A stretch of 64,000 bases of DNA from Manihot esculenta (lineage: Eukaryota; Streptophyta; Magnoliopsida; Malpighiales; Euphorbiaceae): assembly GCF_001659605.2 (NCBI RefSeq), contig NC_035168.2, positions 7,124,058 to 7,188,057 of the forward strand, in the 5' to 3' direction. The notes under the pieces were generated by a model, which saw only the letters and a program-made list of their open reading frames with translations, ran no database searches and had not been told where the DNA came from. Positions 10,863 to 21,916 of the stretch are shown here, one piece after another (position 1 is the stretch's first letter; each line of letters opens with the position of its first letter). Both the position numbers and the translations under genes were made by a program.

Positions 10863-11023
10863 GTGGAGGGCACATTCCCGGCCAAGCTCGGCGAGGGGTT
10901 AAAAGGAATGGGTGGTTGGTTGTTTGGAGTTGTAGGACTGGAAAATAAGAACCGCTGCCCCTCTTGGGCAGAGCTCAGATTATTTGGAATGACGTTAAGG
11001 TTATTTTCTTGGTGGTTTGCCAT
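10863..11023 (-). pseudogene. Truncated gag start of LARD-1
   Basis: An ATG on the minus strand at 11021-11023 lies about 60 nt downstream (element sense) of the primer site and opens a frame starting MANHQENNLNVIPNNLSS. It is rich in N, P, S and Q, as are many gypsy gag N-termini. After roughly 53 codons it runs into a second copy of the leader sequence (near 10810-10862) and loses any gag character. I infer a rearrangement that removed the rest of gag and all of pol. No domain is present, so the call rests on position and composition. Confidence 0.5.
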
Positions 11024-11082
11024 TGTGGATCTCAGTGGGTTTTGAAAGTGAAAACTCCGGTGATGAAAAGATCTCCTTCGTT

Positions 11083-11099
11083 CCCCACAGACGGCGCCA
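11083..11099 (-). other. Primer binding site of LARD-1
   Basis: Minus strand TGGCGCCGTCTGTGGGG, 2 nt from the LTR end. This type of site is found in plant Ty3/gypsy elements of the Tat/Athila group; the tRNA partner is not assigned here. Confidence 0.8.
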
Positions 11100-11101
11100 T
11101 T

Positions 11102-11892
11102 TGATAAATATTTTCCTCTTCCTGGTCCATGATAGATCTGGTTTTCTTCTGGGTCCCTTCTTGCTGGGCTCCCTGGTGGATCTCTCCATGTGATAAATAT
11201 TTTCCTCTTCCTGGTCCATGATAGATCTGGTTTTCTTCTGGGTCCCTTCTTGCTGGGCTCCCTGGTGGATCTCTCCATGTTCTTCCTGGTGAAAGGACCT
11301 GTAAATAAGAAAGAATGGTCAGGGGCCTACCGGGTGTGCCCCGGCAGAGGCCCTCCGACGCTCAAGTCAGATTTTATGGCTCAGAGTAGTATATTTAGGC
11401 AAGGGTTACAGTAAGAATAAAAATGGTGTCCAGGAAGGAGAAGGAAGAAGAAGAGAGTCCCCTCTTCTGCGTGGCCTCTACCGTGATATATATATCTGTC
11501 TCTCTGCCACAATGCTAGCTGTCTTCTGTCGCCTAGCTCCGTATGTACGGATGTGTCAGGCGCCTGCTCCATGCATAACGGCCATTAATTCTCCTCTGAT
11601 ACGTATGATTCTCCTTTGATACGCATGCGGAAGGACCTACCAGCGGGGCATCTTGGTCATTTTCCCCTTTCCGGGCTGGGATGAATGGTAGGGCTGAAGT
11701 TGAGCCTGGTGAGGGCCTGATTACTGGGCCGAGAGGTTTGGGCCGGTTTGATTGAGGAGTCTAGGCGGAGTCCGGCCCTGTGACTGAGCGGGCTGGACCT
11801 GGCTCTCGAGGGGAATATTGAAGCCTTCGGATCATGAACTGTTTTCATGGGCCTGGCCTTTATACCGGGGTGAAGAAATCCAGCGATCATCA
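11102..11892 (-). repeat. 5' LTR of LARD-1
   Basis: 791 bp with TG...CA ends, near-identical to 4498-5288. It carries the same 89-bp terminal tandem duplication (repeat restarts at 11191). The TSD ATAAA follows at 11893-11897. Confidence 0.92.
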
Positions 11893-11897
11893 ATAAA

Positions 11898-13134
11898 TAT
11901 TTAAAATTACAGTAATTAAATAATATATATAATTAAATATTTATATTATTTAATTTTTTAATTTTAAATAATATTTAGTTTTCTCATAGTTCACAATATC
12001 TTGTCATTTTGTTTACACGTGTTACATAAAATTTATAGAATTTAAAGTTTGACATGTAAATTGTCGATCTTTCGTATAAATCCCTTCGGCATCGACCTTT
12101 CTAGTGCTCTTTTGAATAATTTCAAGGTAATGAAAATGCGGAGTTAATGAAAATGAAATATTCCAGCATGAGATAAAAAATTCCATTATCAGAAAAAGAG
12201 ATAGTCACAGTGAAAATTGTTCGATGGGCAATTTCATAATATATTTTATGATAAATTATATTTTAATTTTTGAGTTATATTATAATTAACGGGTCAGTCA
12301 GCTACCACAATTTAAAAAAAAAATCTGAAAAATAAAAAAAAAATAGAAAAGGGAAAAAAGGTGAGGCATGATTAACACATAAACGAAGGAGAAATACCAC
12401 AGTTCTCTTTGCAAGGTGTAACTAGCTAAATCATAATAAAAGAACATGTTAAGTGGACTTGTTTAGGTAAATTTTGAATATATTTTATATAAATTTTACT
12501 TGTAATATTTGTATTGAGAATTAAAACTATATCATTATATTTATTATATAGGTAAACACAAGAAATTGAAAGATAAAGTAGAACAAGTGATAGTTAGCAC
12601 AATATGAATGTCCCACCTAGTGTTGTTTTTGATATTAACAGTTAATAATATACGGATTAAATATATATTATTGATAACATTTTTTGGATAGGTGTTTTTC
12701 TATAGAATTATAAATATTTTTTTTTATTTGTTGATATATATTTTGTGTTGATTTGTAAATTTTTTGACGTAATTGCTGTGCACAAACATCGTTTACTAGA
12801 ATTTTGCTTTTAAACTTGAACAACATTATGGATAGTTTTTTGGACAGCTTTTGGATAGCTGGTGGACATTCATTTTGGACAGGATGTTGAACGATTCATT
12901 CTATATATGATAGTCATTTTTATGCTTTTAAACTTGACTATCTGAATGATTAATCATGATGTTTATATCATTCAAATGATTAAGTATATTATTATTGTTC
13001 CAATAACTAATATTTGATCTATTAAATATCATTTTGGATAGCTTCATTTTGCAGTGGAATAGTGTGTGGACTTCCTTTTATTTTTAAGTTCATTGGTTTT
13101 TGATATAATATGATAATCGCTCAAAGTAGGCTAT
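11898..13134. other. AT-rich intergenic DNA
   Basis: No coding region or element terminus recognised. Short phrases repeat near 12830-13060 (GGATAGCTT/GGACAGCTT, TTTTAAACTTGA) without forming a clear array. Confidence 0.55.
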
Positions 13135-14736
13135 ATGTTGACACTTAAAGACAGGGTCACGTGGTAAGAGTTTGATCAGGTGATACTCAGTTCCACCGAG
13201 GGAAAAGAAGACCCAGACACTTCAGATCTCAATGCTTCGTCAAAACTCGCCCTCTCAACTACAGGGCGAGACTCCCTGGAAAGTTACTATTAGTTGATAC
13301 AATCCAGTAAATCCCTATTACAATTATAATCACATGATACCCTATCAATTAGTCGGAACTAGTCAAATTTTCAGGAGATGCGATAACTAACTTCATCTTT
13401 TAATAGTGTAAAAGCATAAGAATACAGAGATCAAGATATGCAATTCTTATACAACTACTGTTAAGTTTAAAACATTATATTAAACTCGCCCTTGTCTTTA
13501 ACTTACTGACTTGAGCATCGGAGAGACTACCGTAGGCATCTACTACCTCACTTTCTCTTTCTTGCAGGTTGGCCAATCACAGCACTGCTCCGTTTCAGCC
13601 ACATCACTTGGTTCCACTGCCGAGAGATTCAGTTCGATTTTTTCTGTTCAATTGGAATAGAAACTAATCTTTCATTTTCTCTTAAAAAGCAATATTTTTC
13701 CTCTTCTATTCTCTAAAATGGCTGACAATTAATGAGATGTTGCTAAACCTGCTGCTAACCAAGGCGTCATTCATTTCCTCCACTCCTGATGGTAGACAAA
13801 ACACCCCATCAATAGCCAATGAAGTTGATTTGAGCAATTTGAATAACGAGCAAATGCTTCAAAATATTAAAAAGTTATAGGCCACTCTCGAGCTACATAA
13901 AGCTCGGGAGGAGGCCTCGTTTATGGCTCCCAGGGTAAGGGAGGACGCCTCCATTGATACCCTAAGGACACGGACAGAAGCGATCCAAATGTAATCTAAA
14001 AGGAAGTCCAAACTGGAGGATGAAGAATCATTGGACGAGACTCTAAAGAACATCAAATGGAAGTTGGTTTGGACCGTGCAAAGGTACCAGAAGGACTATA
14101 GCTTGGACAATGCCTCACCCCTGTCAGAAGAGATCTTAGAAGAAACTTTTCCAACCAAGTTCAAACTGCCAAACTTAGACAAATATGATAGAACAGCAGA
14201 TCCCAGAAGTCACCTGGTAATCTTTAGAACAATAATGCAACTCCAAGATATTAATGACTTTATGTTGTGCCGAGTGTTTCTGTCAACACTCACAGGTTTG
14301 GCTCAGAAATAGTTCCAACATCTAAGTCCAGGTTCAATTCAAAACTTTACACAATTTGCTATGTTATTTAAATATAAGTTTATTACTTATATTCCTTTTA
14401 GAAAGCTCTCCTATGACTTGCAGAAGATTCATCAAGGAGAGGGTGAGTTTTTAAGGAGCTTTATCTCACATTTCAATGCAGAAGTGATACAGATGGAAGA
14501 ATTAAATCATGAGATAGCATGTGAACTGTTGAAAAAAGGAATGCGCAATATCAAGTTCAGGGATTCCTTAATCAAGAATCCAGCCACTACATACCAATAG
14601 CTAATGGATAAAGCCCAAAAGTACATTAGACTGGATGACGAAGTCCAAGCGTTAAGAGATGACAAAAGGACGAGTCAAAAGTAAAATCAAAAGCCAGAGA
14701 GGCAAGGATATGTGGAGACAAGAAGAAGGCCACAAG
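13135..14736 (+). mobile_element. Old Ty3/gypsy element, Tat-like: LTR part, primer site and gag
   Basis: A decayed primer site at 13609-13630 (TGGTTCCACTGCCGAGAGAT) resembles the TGGCGCCGTTGCCGGGGA type of Tat/Athila elements. The sequence before it, from about 13135 (TGTTGACACTTAAAGACAGG), is taken as a 5' LTR. Downstream lies a broken gag. The element is cut at 14736 by a solo LTR and resumes at 17092 as a 70-bp tandem array. No pol was found, so it is a deletion derivative or is truncated. The LTR start is uncertain. Confidence 0.6.
13840..14690 (+). pseudogene. Decayed gypsy gag (retrotransposon gag domain)
   Basis: One frame can be followed with several in-frame stops (for example near 13876, 13993, 14310, 14598 and 14682). 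It first encodes a charged, coiled-coil-like region (LELHKAREEASF). The gag core follows: FKLPNLDKYDRTADPRSHL, then FLSTLTGLAQK, FTQFAMLFKYKFI and EGEFLRSFISHFNAEVIQME, with LMDKAQKYIRLDDE at the end. The order and spacing match the retrotrans_gag domain of Tat-lineage gypsy elements. It cannot make capsid protein. Confidence 0.8.
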
Positions 14737-17091
14737 TGTAACGACCCGAAAATCAGACCGCTACCGGCGCTAGGATCCAGATCGGCTTAAGGCCGCCGGG
14801 ACCCGTAGCAAGCCAAACATTCATCCTGTATACCTGTATAATCCCATACATGATCAACAATTACATAAAAATTTAAAACTTTCTCATTTAATCATTCATT
14901 CATTCATTCTTTCTTTCTTTTATTCATTCTTTCACCAAGCTTAACCTGTGCATGCACAAATCATAACATAAAACCTCTCACTGGAGTCATCATCAAATAC
15001 TCCAATGGGGTAATCATAACATACATTAAGCTTGGTTCACATTCATCATCATTAAACATTTAAGATCATGTACTAGAGAGGGATTAACAACATACTATGG
15101 TCAAGCACAACTCTAAACTTCCATAAGCATTATTACATTACATTTCTATACTATACTTTTACATTACATCATATTCATGTCCACAGCTAACTATTATATA
15201 AAACATGACTCTACTCCTGCTGACCTCCTAATCTACCCTGTACCTGCAAATCTGGGGGTTAAGGGAGAGGGGTGAGCTATAAAGCCCAGTGAGCAGAATA
15301 AATAAACATTCCATTTAAATTTCATGCTTTCATGAAATGCAACACATCACAAACAAATCACATCAAGGATGGACTTGTCACCAATAGTCCTCTACATAGT
15401 CCAATCGTGCCAGGGGCGTAGAATGGGCCTCACTGGTCTTTCTCTTAACATAACATAACATAACATTCCATAGTGCCAGGGGCGTAGAATGGGCCTCACT
15501 GGTCTTTCTCTTAACATAGTGCCAGGGGCGTAGAATGGGCCTCACTGGTCTTTAGTGCCAGGGGCGTAGAATGGGCCTCACTGGTCTTCCATACCGTGTC
15601 ATCATCATAACATAACATACGAGGATTAAAGGATCATTCAACATCCATCCACATCATCATCAAGTTATACAATGCAACATATTCATGAATTATAATGCAA
15701 ACAACCTAGTATATCTCATGGCATACGTGATGCATGTATCATGCTCAAAATCTATTTATTTGTTTTGAAACGTAAAGAGTTATTCCACTCACCTCTAGCT
15801 GAAGCTCTAATGACTCTGAAGCAACTATCTCACTGCTGAGGTCCTCGGTTCCTCGGGTCCGAACCTACACAGGTGGACTCAAATGAGGGACCAAACATCC
15901 ATGAACATGACTCTAAAATACTCCCCAAAACCCCCCCTAAAACGCCTTGAATTAATCATAGAAATCATGCAAAGGAGGACTGCACAGGGCACTTTCGGCG
16001 GCAGGTTCGGCAGCCGAAAGGCCCTCCAGAGCCGAAAGTCATGCACCTTCGGCGGCACTTTCGGCGGCCGAAGGTTCCTTCCAGAGACGAAACTCATGCA
16101 TGTTCGGCGGTACCTTCGGCGGCCGAAACTCCCTTCCAGAGCCGAAAGTCCTCTTTCAGGGGCAGGGTTCGGCAGCCGATACATGCTACCACAGGCAGGT
16201 TCGGCGGCCGAAAGAGCCTTCGGCTGCCGAACCTGAGTTCTTCCCAAAGGGCAGAAACTCAGCTCCAACATGCACAAAAGCCTCCCAACTCATTCACACA
16301 TGCATTTTCCTATTCTACAACATGCATACTCAAGCATATAAGCTCCTAGGGGCTTCAAACTATCCTAAACCCCAACTACCACACATCAAACATGCATATT
16401 CAACATACATTGTTCATAAACACACATTTAACCAAAAACTCATCATAAACCTACACATGCATTTCTACCCCAAGAAACTTCATAAAACTTGCTTAAAATA
16501 TGAAATAAACTATGGATCTACTCTTACCTCTTAAAGAACGAGAGGAGAGACGATCCTAGCTCGGAGATGGGGAGAAATCAACTCTTTGGTCTTCAAGCTT
16601 CAAAACTTGCTCTTTTGTTCAAATATCTTCAAATCAACATAAAGCTTGTTAAAACGTGAAAGATCGGAGGAAAAACATCAAAGATCAACCATGGGAGAGC
16701 AGGAACTCACCGTGGCCGAAAATAGGGAGAAAACTCGCCCGTTTCGGCCATGGAGCCCTTTTGTAGGGGCTGCCAGACCACCTTTTGGCAGCCTAAAGTG
16801 CCTCCAAAACTCATGCAAGTTCAGCGGCCGAACATGAGGTTCGGCGGCCGAACCTTTAAAACTTTCGGAAGCCTAACTTGCCCCCCTAAACTATCCAATG
16901 TTCGGCGGCCGAACCTGGAAATGCCTCCTTAGTCTTTTTCATTCAAAACTCAATTTCCTTTCTTGCTTAAAACCATAAAATACATTAAAACATTTTATGA
17001 AAATATGGTTTTACCCTTCTAGAGTTTTTCGACATCCGAGATTCCACCGGACGGTAGGAATTTCGATACCGGAGTCTAGCCGGATATTACA
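14737..17091 (-). mobile_element. Solo LTR of the Tekay-type family (copy B)
   Basis: Begins TGTAACGACCCG and ends GGATATTACA, the inverse of the LTRs at 19371 and 26998. It is flanked by ACAAG on both sides (14732-14736, 17092-17096), so it is an independent insertion reduced to one LTR by recombination. It is clearly diverged from the full-length copy. It contains about four copies of GCCAGGGGCGTAGAATGGGC at 15405-15595 and many GCGGCCGAA palindromes at 15980-16920. Confidence 0.93.
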
Positions 17092-17840
17092 ACAAGGCAG
17101 TTCTCTACTAGGCCATAATCCGAGTGTTAGTCTCGCTAAATAAGGTATTTTATGTCAATGCCACAAGGCAGGTTCCACTATGCCACAATCCGGGTGTTAG
17201 TCCTGCTAAATAAGATATTCTATGCTAAGGCCACAAGGCAGATTTTGAGAGGCTATAATTCAGGTGTTACTCACGCTAAACAATGTATTTTATGCCAAGG
17301 TCACAAGGTGGGTCTCTGCTAGGTCATAATTCGGGTGTTAGTCCCGCTAACCAAGGCATTCTATACTAAGGCCACAAGGCGGATTTTGTCATGCCATAAT
17401 CTAGGTGTTAGTCCCGCTAAACAAGGCATTCTATGCCAAAGCCACAAGGCGGATTTCACTAGGCCACAATCCAAGTGTTAGTCCCGCTAACCAAGGCATT
17501 ATATACCCAGGCCACAAGGTAAATTCCACCAGGCTATAATCCGAGTATTAGTCCTGCTAAATAAGGCATTTTATGCGTATGTCAAGGCCACAAGACGGGT
17601 TCCCCATGCCACAATCTGAGTATTATTCTCGCTAACAAAGGCCTTTTATGCCAAGAACAAGACGGATTCCCCCAAACCATAATTAGGGTGTTAGTCTCGC
17701 TTAATAAGGCATATTATGTCAAGGCCACAAGACAGGTCTCCGCCAGGCTATAATCTAAGTGTTAATTCCACTAAACAAGGCATTTTATGGTAAGACCACA
17801 AGGTGAGTCTCCACCAAGCCATAATTTAGGTGTTAGTCCA
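17092..17840 (+). repeat. 70-bp tandem array of the old gypsy element
   Basis: About ten units of roughly 70 bp. Each contains GTGTTAGTCCCGCTAA, then GGCATT, then GCCACAAGGC; unit starts were seen at 17124, 17194, 17264 and 17335. The array is cut at 17840, and its next few bases (CTAAATAAGACATTT) resume at 29679. This shows the intervening 11.8 kb is an insertion. Tandem arrays near gag are common in Tat-lineage elements. Confidence 0.9.
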
Positions 17841-19729
17841 TGACTCGCGGTTGTCGAAACCGGTCAAAAATAACATTTCTGATTATCAACAATTTACAAC
17901 TGCAGATAGTGGTGAAAGGATCGAATCCACAGGGAATTGAGAACTTACCTATTTTCCTTATCAAGACCAATAAAATAAACTGAAACAAAAATAAACTGAA
18001 AAAGAAGAAAACTGAAAACGAGATAATCTGAAACGAGATAAAACTTAAACGAGATAAAACTGAAAGAAAAATAAACGGAAAGCAAAATAAACTGAAACAA
18101 GATAAAACTGAAAACGAGATAAACTGAAAGCGGAATAAAAATAAATTGCAGTAAAAGTAAAATGGGGGGTTTGAGATTGATTTGATTAACAAACTACTGA
18201 AAGCAATTAAAATAAGCGAATAATAAAATAAAAGAGAAATAAATAATAAGAAAGCTCTAGTTGAAGAATTGGATCCACTTCAGTTGTTGGGATTGATCAT
18301 TGACACTTAGTTTCTTTTGATTGATTCAATAGATTAGTTATGGAGATGGAAGACGTTTCTCACCACCATGTCTCTCCTTATGATTAAACCAATTAGGGAA
18401 TGTCCTCTAATTAATTACTAATTAACAAATTGCCAAGGAACGTCCTTGGGTCTTAGGCATCAAAACAATTGTTAATTGCATGAAGAGATAGAGAGATCCA
18501 ATCCTAACTACTCAAACGCATGAGATGTTGCTAGATCATACAATTTCCTTAGTTTTTACACCAAGTGTTCTTATATTTGAATAATCCAAGCAATTACGGA
18601 CTTAAATCAAGTGTTCTTATGTTTGAATAATCCAAGCAATTACGGACTTAAATCACCCAAACTAATATATTATTACCTTGCAATCAAGAATCAATTGGCC
18701 ATATTGATCAAAACAATAAAGCAACAATGAAATAAAACATGAGATTGTATGAATATTGAATAACAAAAGATAAACAATGTTTAGTCAAGTCTCCCAATCC
18801 ATAAAACAACTAAAGCATCACCTAATCTTCAACTAGAATAAAAGGTTTTAGCCTCTCATGGCTGAAACAAAAATAAAAATAAAAGAAAAGAAGAAAGGTA
18901 GAAGAAGAGATGTGAATTCCGTAGGTGTCTCCAAGGTGGTGTGTAAAGGTTGTGTGGAGGGTCCTTATGTGTCTTTTTATAGTTGAAAGTACTGCCATAG
19001 GTCATACTTGCTTCCTAATTAGTGAAGAGGTTGCCCAAAGTGCTGAAAAGGAAAGAATCGCGTTGCAAATTCTGTAGAAGGAAGGAGGCGCGCGGATCAA
19101 GCTTCAAAAGAGGAAGGATGCGCGCGGATTGCAGAAGAGGAAGTGGAGCGCAGTCATTGAATGCAGAAGGGAAAGTGAATCTGTCTTATCTTTCCTTTTT
19201 AGGTGGAGCCTTCGTTTGAATTTTGAATGCTGAATGAAGAAGAGGCAAGTGCATCTCCTTGAAATCTTGCTGCCTAAATAGGAAGATTTGACTGCTGCAG
19301 TGTGTGCACATCTTTGAATAAGGAAAGAAAAATATGCGATTTGAATTTCAAATAATCTTCTGACTGAGCTTGTAATACCCGGCTAGACTCCGGTATCGGA
19401 ATTCCTACCGTCCGGTGGAATTTCGGATGTCGGGAACTTCTAGAAGGGTAAAGTCATGTTTTATAAAAATGTTTTCATGTTTTTAATGGTTTTAAAGTAT
19501 GAAACTAAATGAATTTTTGCATGAAAATAGCATTGGAGGAAAACCCAGGTTCGGCCGCCGAAAGTCAAGTTCGGCCGCCGAACATGCATGCGTTTTGGAG
19601 GCACGTTAGGCCCCCGAAAGCATGAGTTAGGGAAGTCCAGGTTCGGCCGCCGAAAGTCAAGTTCGGCCGCCGAACATTGCATGGATGCGGAGGCACATTC
19701 GGCCCCCGAACGTGGCCTGGCCAGCCACC

Positions 19730-19736
19730 TATAAAA
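19730..19736 (+). promoter_or_regulatory. LTR TATA box
   Basis: TATAAAAGGGG lies just downstream of the palindrome cluster and about 240 nt before the first splice-donor-like site. It is conserved in the 3' LTR (27357-27363) and, with variation, in the solo LTRs (CCTATAAA near 59305 in copy E). It is the likely core promoter marking U3/R. Confidence 0.7.
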
Positions 19737-20922
19737 GGGGCACTTAGCCGAAATGGGCGAGCTTTCTCCCATTTTCGGCCACAGCAAACTTCCGACCTTC
19801 CCTTTGCAAATCTTGTGTTCTTCCTCCAAATCTCTTCCATTTTCCTTGAGTTTTAAACTCACATTGCAAGTTTTGAGCATTTAAACCAAGTTTTGGAGTT
19901 TTGGGAACTCAGGAACTCTTTTTCGTGGATCTCCAAGTTTAGATCTCCTCAACCCTCGATCTTCAAGAGGTAAGAGCCGATCTTAAGCTCCTCATGTGAT
20001 TTAAGTAAGTTTTAAGTGATTTTATGGGGTAGAATGGCATGTATAGGGTTGTATGAGTTTTTAAGCAAATGTTAGGCTTTAAGTGATTTATGAACAATGT
20101 ATGATGTTTGAGTATGCTTGAAGTGTTGTAGTTGGGGTATTTGATGTTTTAAGGCCCCTAGGAACTTGTATGCATGATTTGGGTGAAGTATATGCATGAT
20201 GTGAGAGTTGGGAGGCAAATGTGCATTGAGGAGCCAAAGTTTCTGCCCTTTGGCAGAAACCAGGTTCGGCAGCCGAAGGCACTTTCGGCCGCCGAACATG
20301 GCTTGAGAGGCAGCTTTAGGCTGCCGAAGCTTGCCCCCGAAAGTTGGAGTTTCGGCTCTGTCCGAGACTTTCGGCCGCCGAAGGTGCTGCCGAACATGCA
20401 TGAGTTTCGTCTCTGTCTGGGAGTTTCGGCCGCCGAAGGTGCCGCCGAACCTGCCTGACTTTCGGCTCTGGAGGGACTTCCGGCCGCCGAAGGTGCCGCC
20501 GAAAGTGCCCTGTCCAGCCTTTTCTTGCATGCTTCCTAGGAGTGTTTTGAGGTGTCTTTAGGAGGTTTTTGGGGGTATGTTTAGAGTTATGTTCTTGTTG
20601 TTTGGTGCCTCATTTGAGTCCACCTGTGTAGGTTCGGACCCGAGGAACCGAGACCCCCGGTTGTGAGATAGTCGTTCCGAGTTCGTTGTTACAGCTTCAG
20701 TCACCAGGTGAGTGGAAAAAATCCCTTAAGTTTTAAAGTAAAGTAAATGAATAAATGAATGAATCATAAAGCATTGCCCATGCATCATTATGCCATGCAA
20801 TATTTCAAGATGTTTGCATTAGAAATTCACGAATATGCTGCATTGCATAAATTGATGTTGATGTGGATGGTTGTTGGGTGATCCATAGTCCTCTGATGAT
20901 ATGTTATGATGATATGTATGGA

Positions 20923-21063
20923 AGACCAGCGAGGCCCATTCTACGCCCCTGGCACTATGAAAGAGAAAGACCAGCGAGACCCATTCTACGCCCCTGGCAT
21001 TTGGAATGTTATGATACGTAAGAGAAAGACCAGTGAGGCCCATTCTACGCCCCTGGCATTTGG
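20923..21063 (+). repeat. LTR internal subrepeat (subfamily 1)
   Basis: Three copies of a roughly 60-bp unit with AGACCAGCGAGGCCCATTCT followed by ACGCCCCTGGCA. The same motif lies in the 3' LTR and, inverted, in copies B and C. Subfamily 2 (copy E) has a different repeat at this place. Confidence 0.85.
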
Positions 21064-21916
21064 AGATGTTGAGGACTAATGGTGACAATACCATCCTTTA
21101 TGTGATTAGCTGTGATGTGATGCATTTCATGAAAGCATGAATAAGAAAAAGTTAAATAATAATAATAAAAAGAAGAATAATATACCTAAAAATGGAGGAA
21201 CTATAATAATAATAAAATGAATAATAATATACCTAAAAAGGGTGGAATTAAAGCAAATATTTTTTTTAGTTTCCGCTCATTGGGCTTTATAGCTCACCCC
21301 CTCTCCCCTAACCCCAGTCTTGCAGGTGCAGAGTAGCTAGAGGAGTCAACAGAGTAAGAGAAGTTTATGTAATAGCTTAGCTGTGGACATGGTTTGTTGG
21401 TAATGTATAAGTATGAGATGTAATGTAAGTTTGATAATGTGCTTGACTAGAGTCTGTTGTATTCCCTGTACACATGGTCTTGTATGAGATGTAATGTTTT
21501 TATGATGATTTTGTAATCCAAGCCTATGTTATGTTATGTTACCCCATTGGAATATTTGATGAGGACTCCAATGAGAGGTTTATGTTATGTTTGTGCATGC
21601 ACAGGCTAGGCTTGGCAAAGAAATGTTTGAATGAAAGATAAGTTTTTAATTTTTATGTATGCTGTTGACCATGTATGGAATTAAACAGGTTCACAGGATG
21701 TATATTTGGCTTGCTACGGGTCCCGGCGGCCTTAAGCCGATCTGGATCCTAGCGCCGGTGGCGGCCTGATTTTCGGGTCGTTACAGAGTCCTGTCTAGAA
21801 TGAAAGTATGATATGCCATGAGATATGCTATGTATATGATGTGGGTTCATGTGTTTCCACATGAACCATTGGATGCTAATGTTTTGTTATCTGTGCTGTT
21901 TTTTTCAGTAAACAGA

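Larger units (their letters stand above)
4498..11892 (-). mobile_element. LARD-1: complete non-autonomous LTR retrotransposon with captured host DNA
   Basis: Two 791-bp LTRs (4498-5288 and 11102-11892) flank a 5.8-kb interior. Both ends are bordered by the direct repeat ATAAA (4493-4497, 11893-11897). On the minus strand a primer site TGGCGCCGTCTGTGGGG lies 2 nt inside the right LTR, and a purine tract ending AAAGGGGCAAT abuts the left LTR, so the element reads right to left. There is no protease, RT, RNase H or integrase, only a short gag start. That fits a LARD-type derivative needing an autonomous gypsy partner. About ten differences between the LTRs (roughly 1.4%) suggest a fairly recent insertion. 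The interior holds tandem repeats and a PI4K gamma fragment. Confidence 0.9.
19371..21785 (+). repeat. 5' LTR of the Tekay-type element
   Basis: Ends TGTAATACCCGG...GGTCGTTACA. Clusters of TTCGGCCGCCGAA palindromes flank the TATA box (19550-19720) and recur at 20260-20510. An AT-rich part follows, then the conserved CTCACCCCCTCTCCCCTAAC near 21293. Confidence 0.95.

Noticed and set aside
15879..16837. Overlapping frames rich in FGGR, RRPK and PPKV words in the Tekay-type LTRs (also near 19461-20561, 27088-28188, 38643-39749, 41207-41542, 59844-60282)
   Set aside because: They lie inside LTRs, occur on both strands and come from the CCGCCGAA palindromes. Not coding.
17092..17840. Regular 70-bp repeats considered as a CRISPR-like array
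   Set aside because: Plant DNA, repeats directly contiguous without unique spacers, and continuous with a gypsy gag region.
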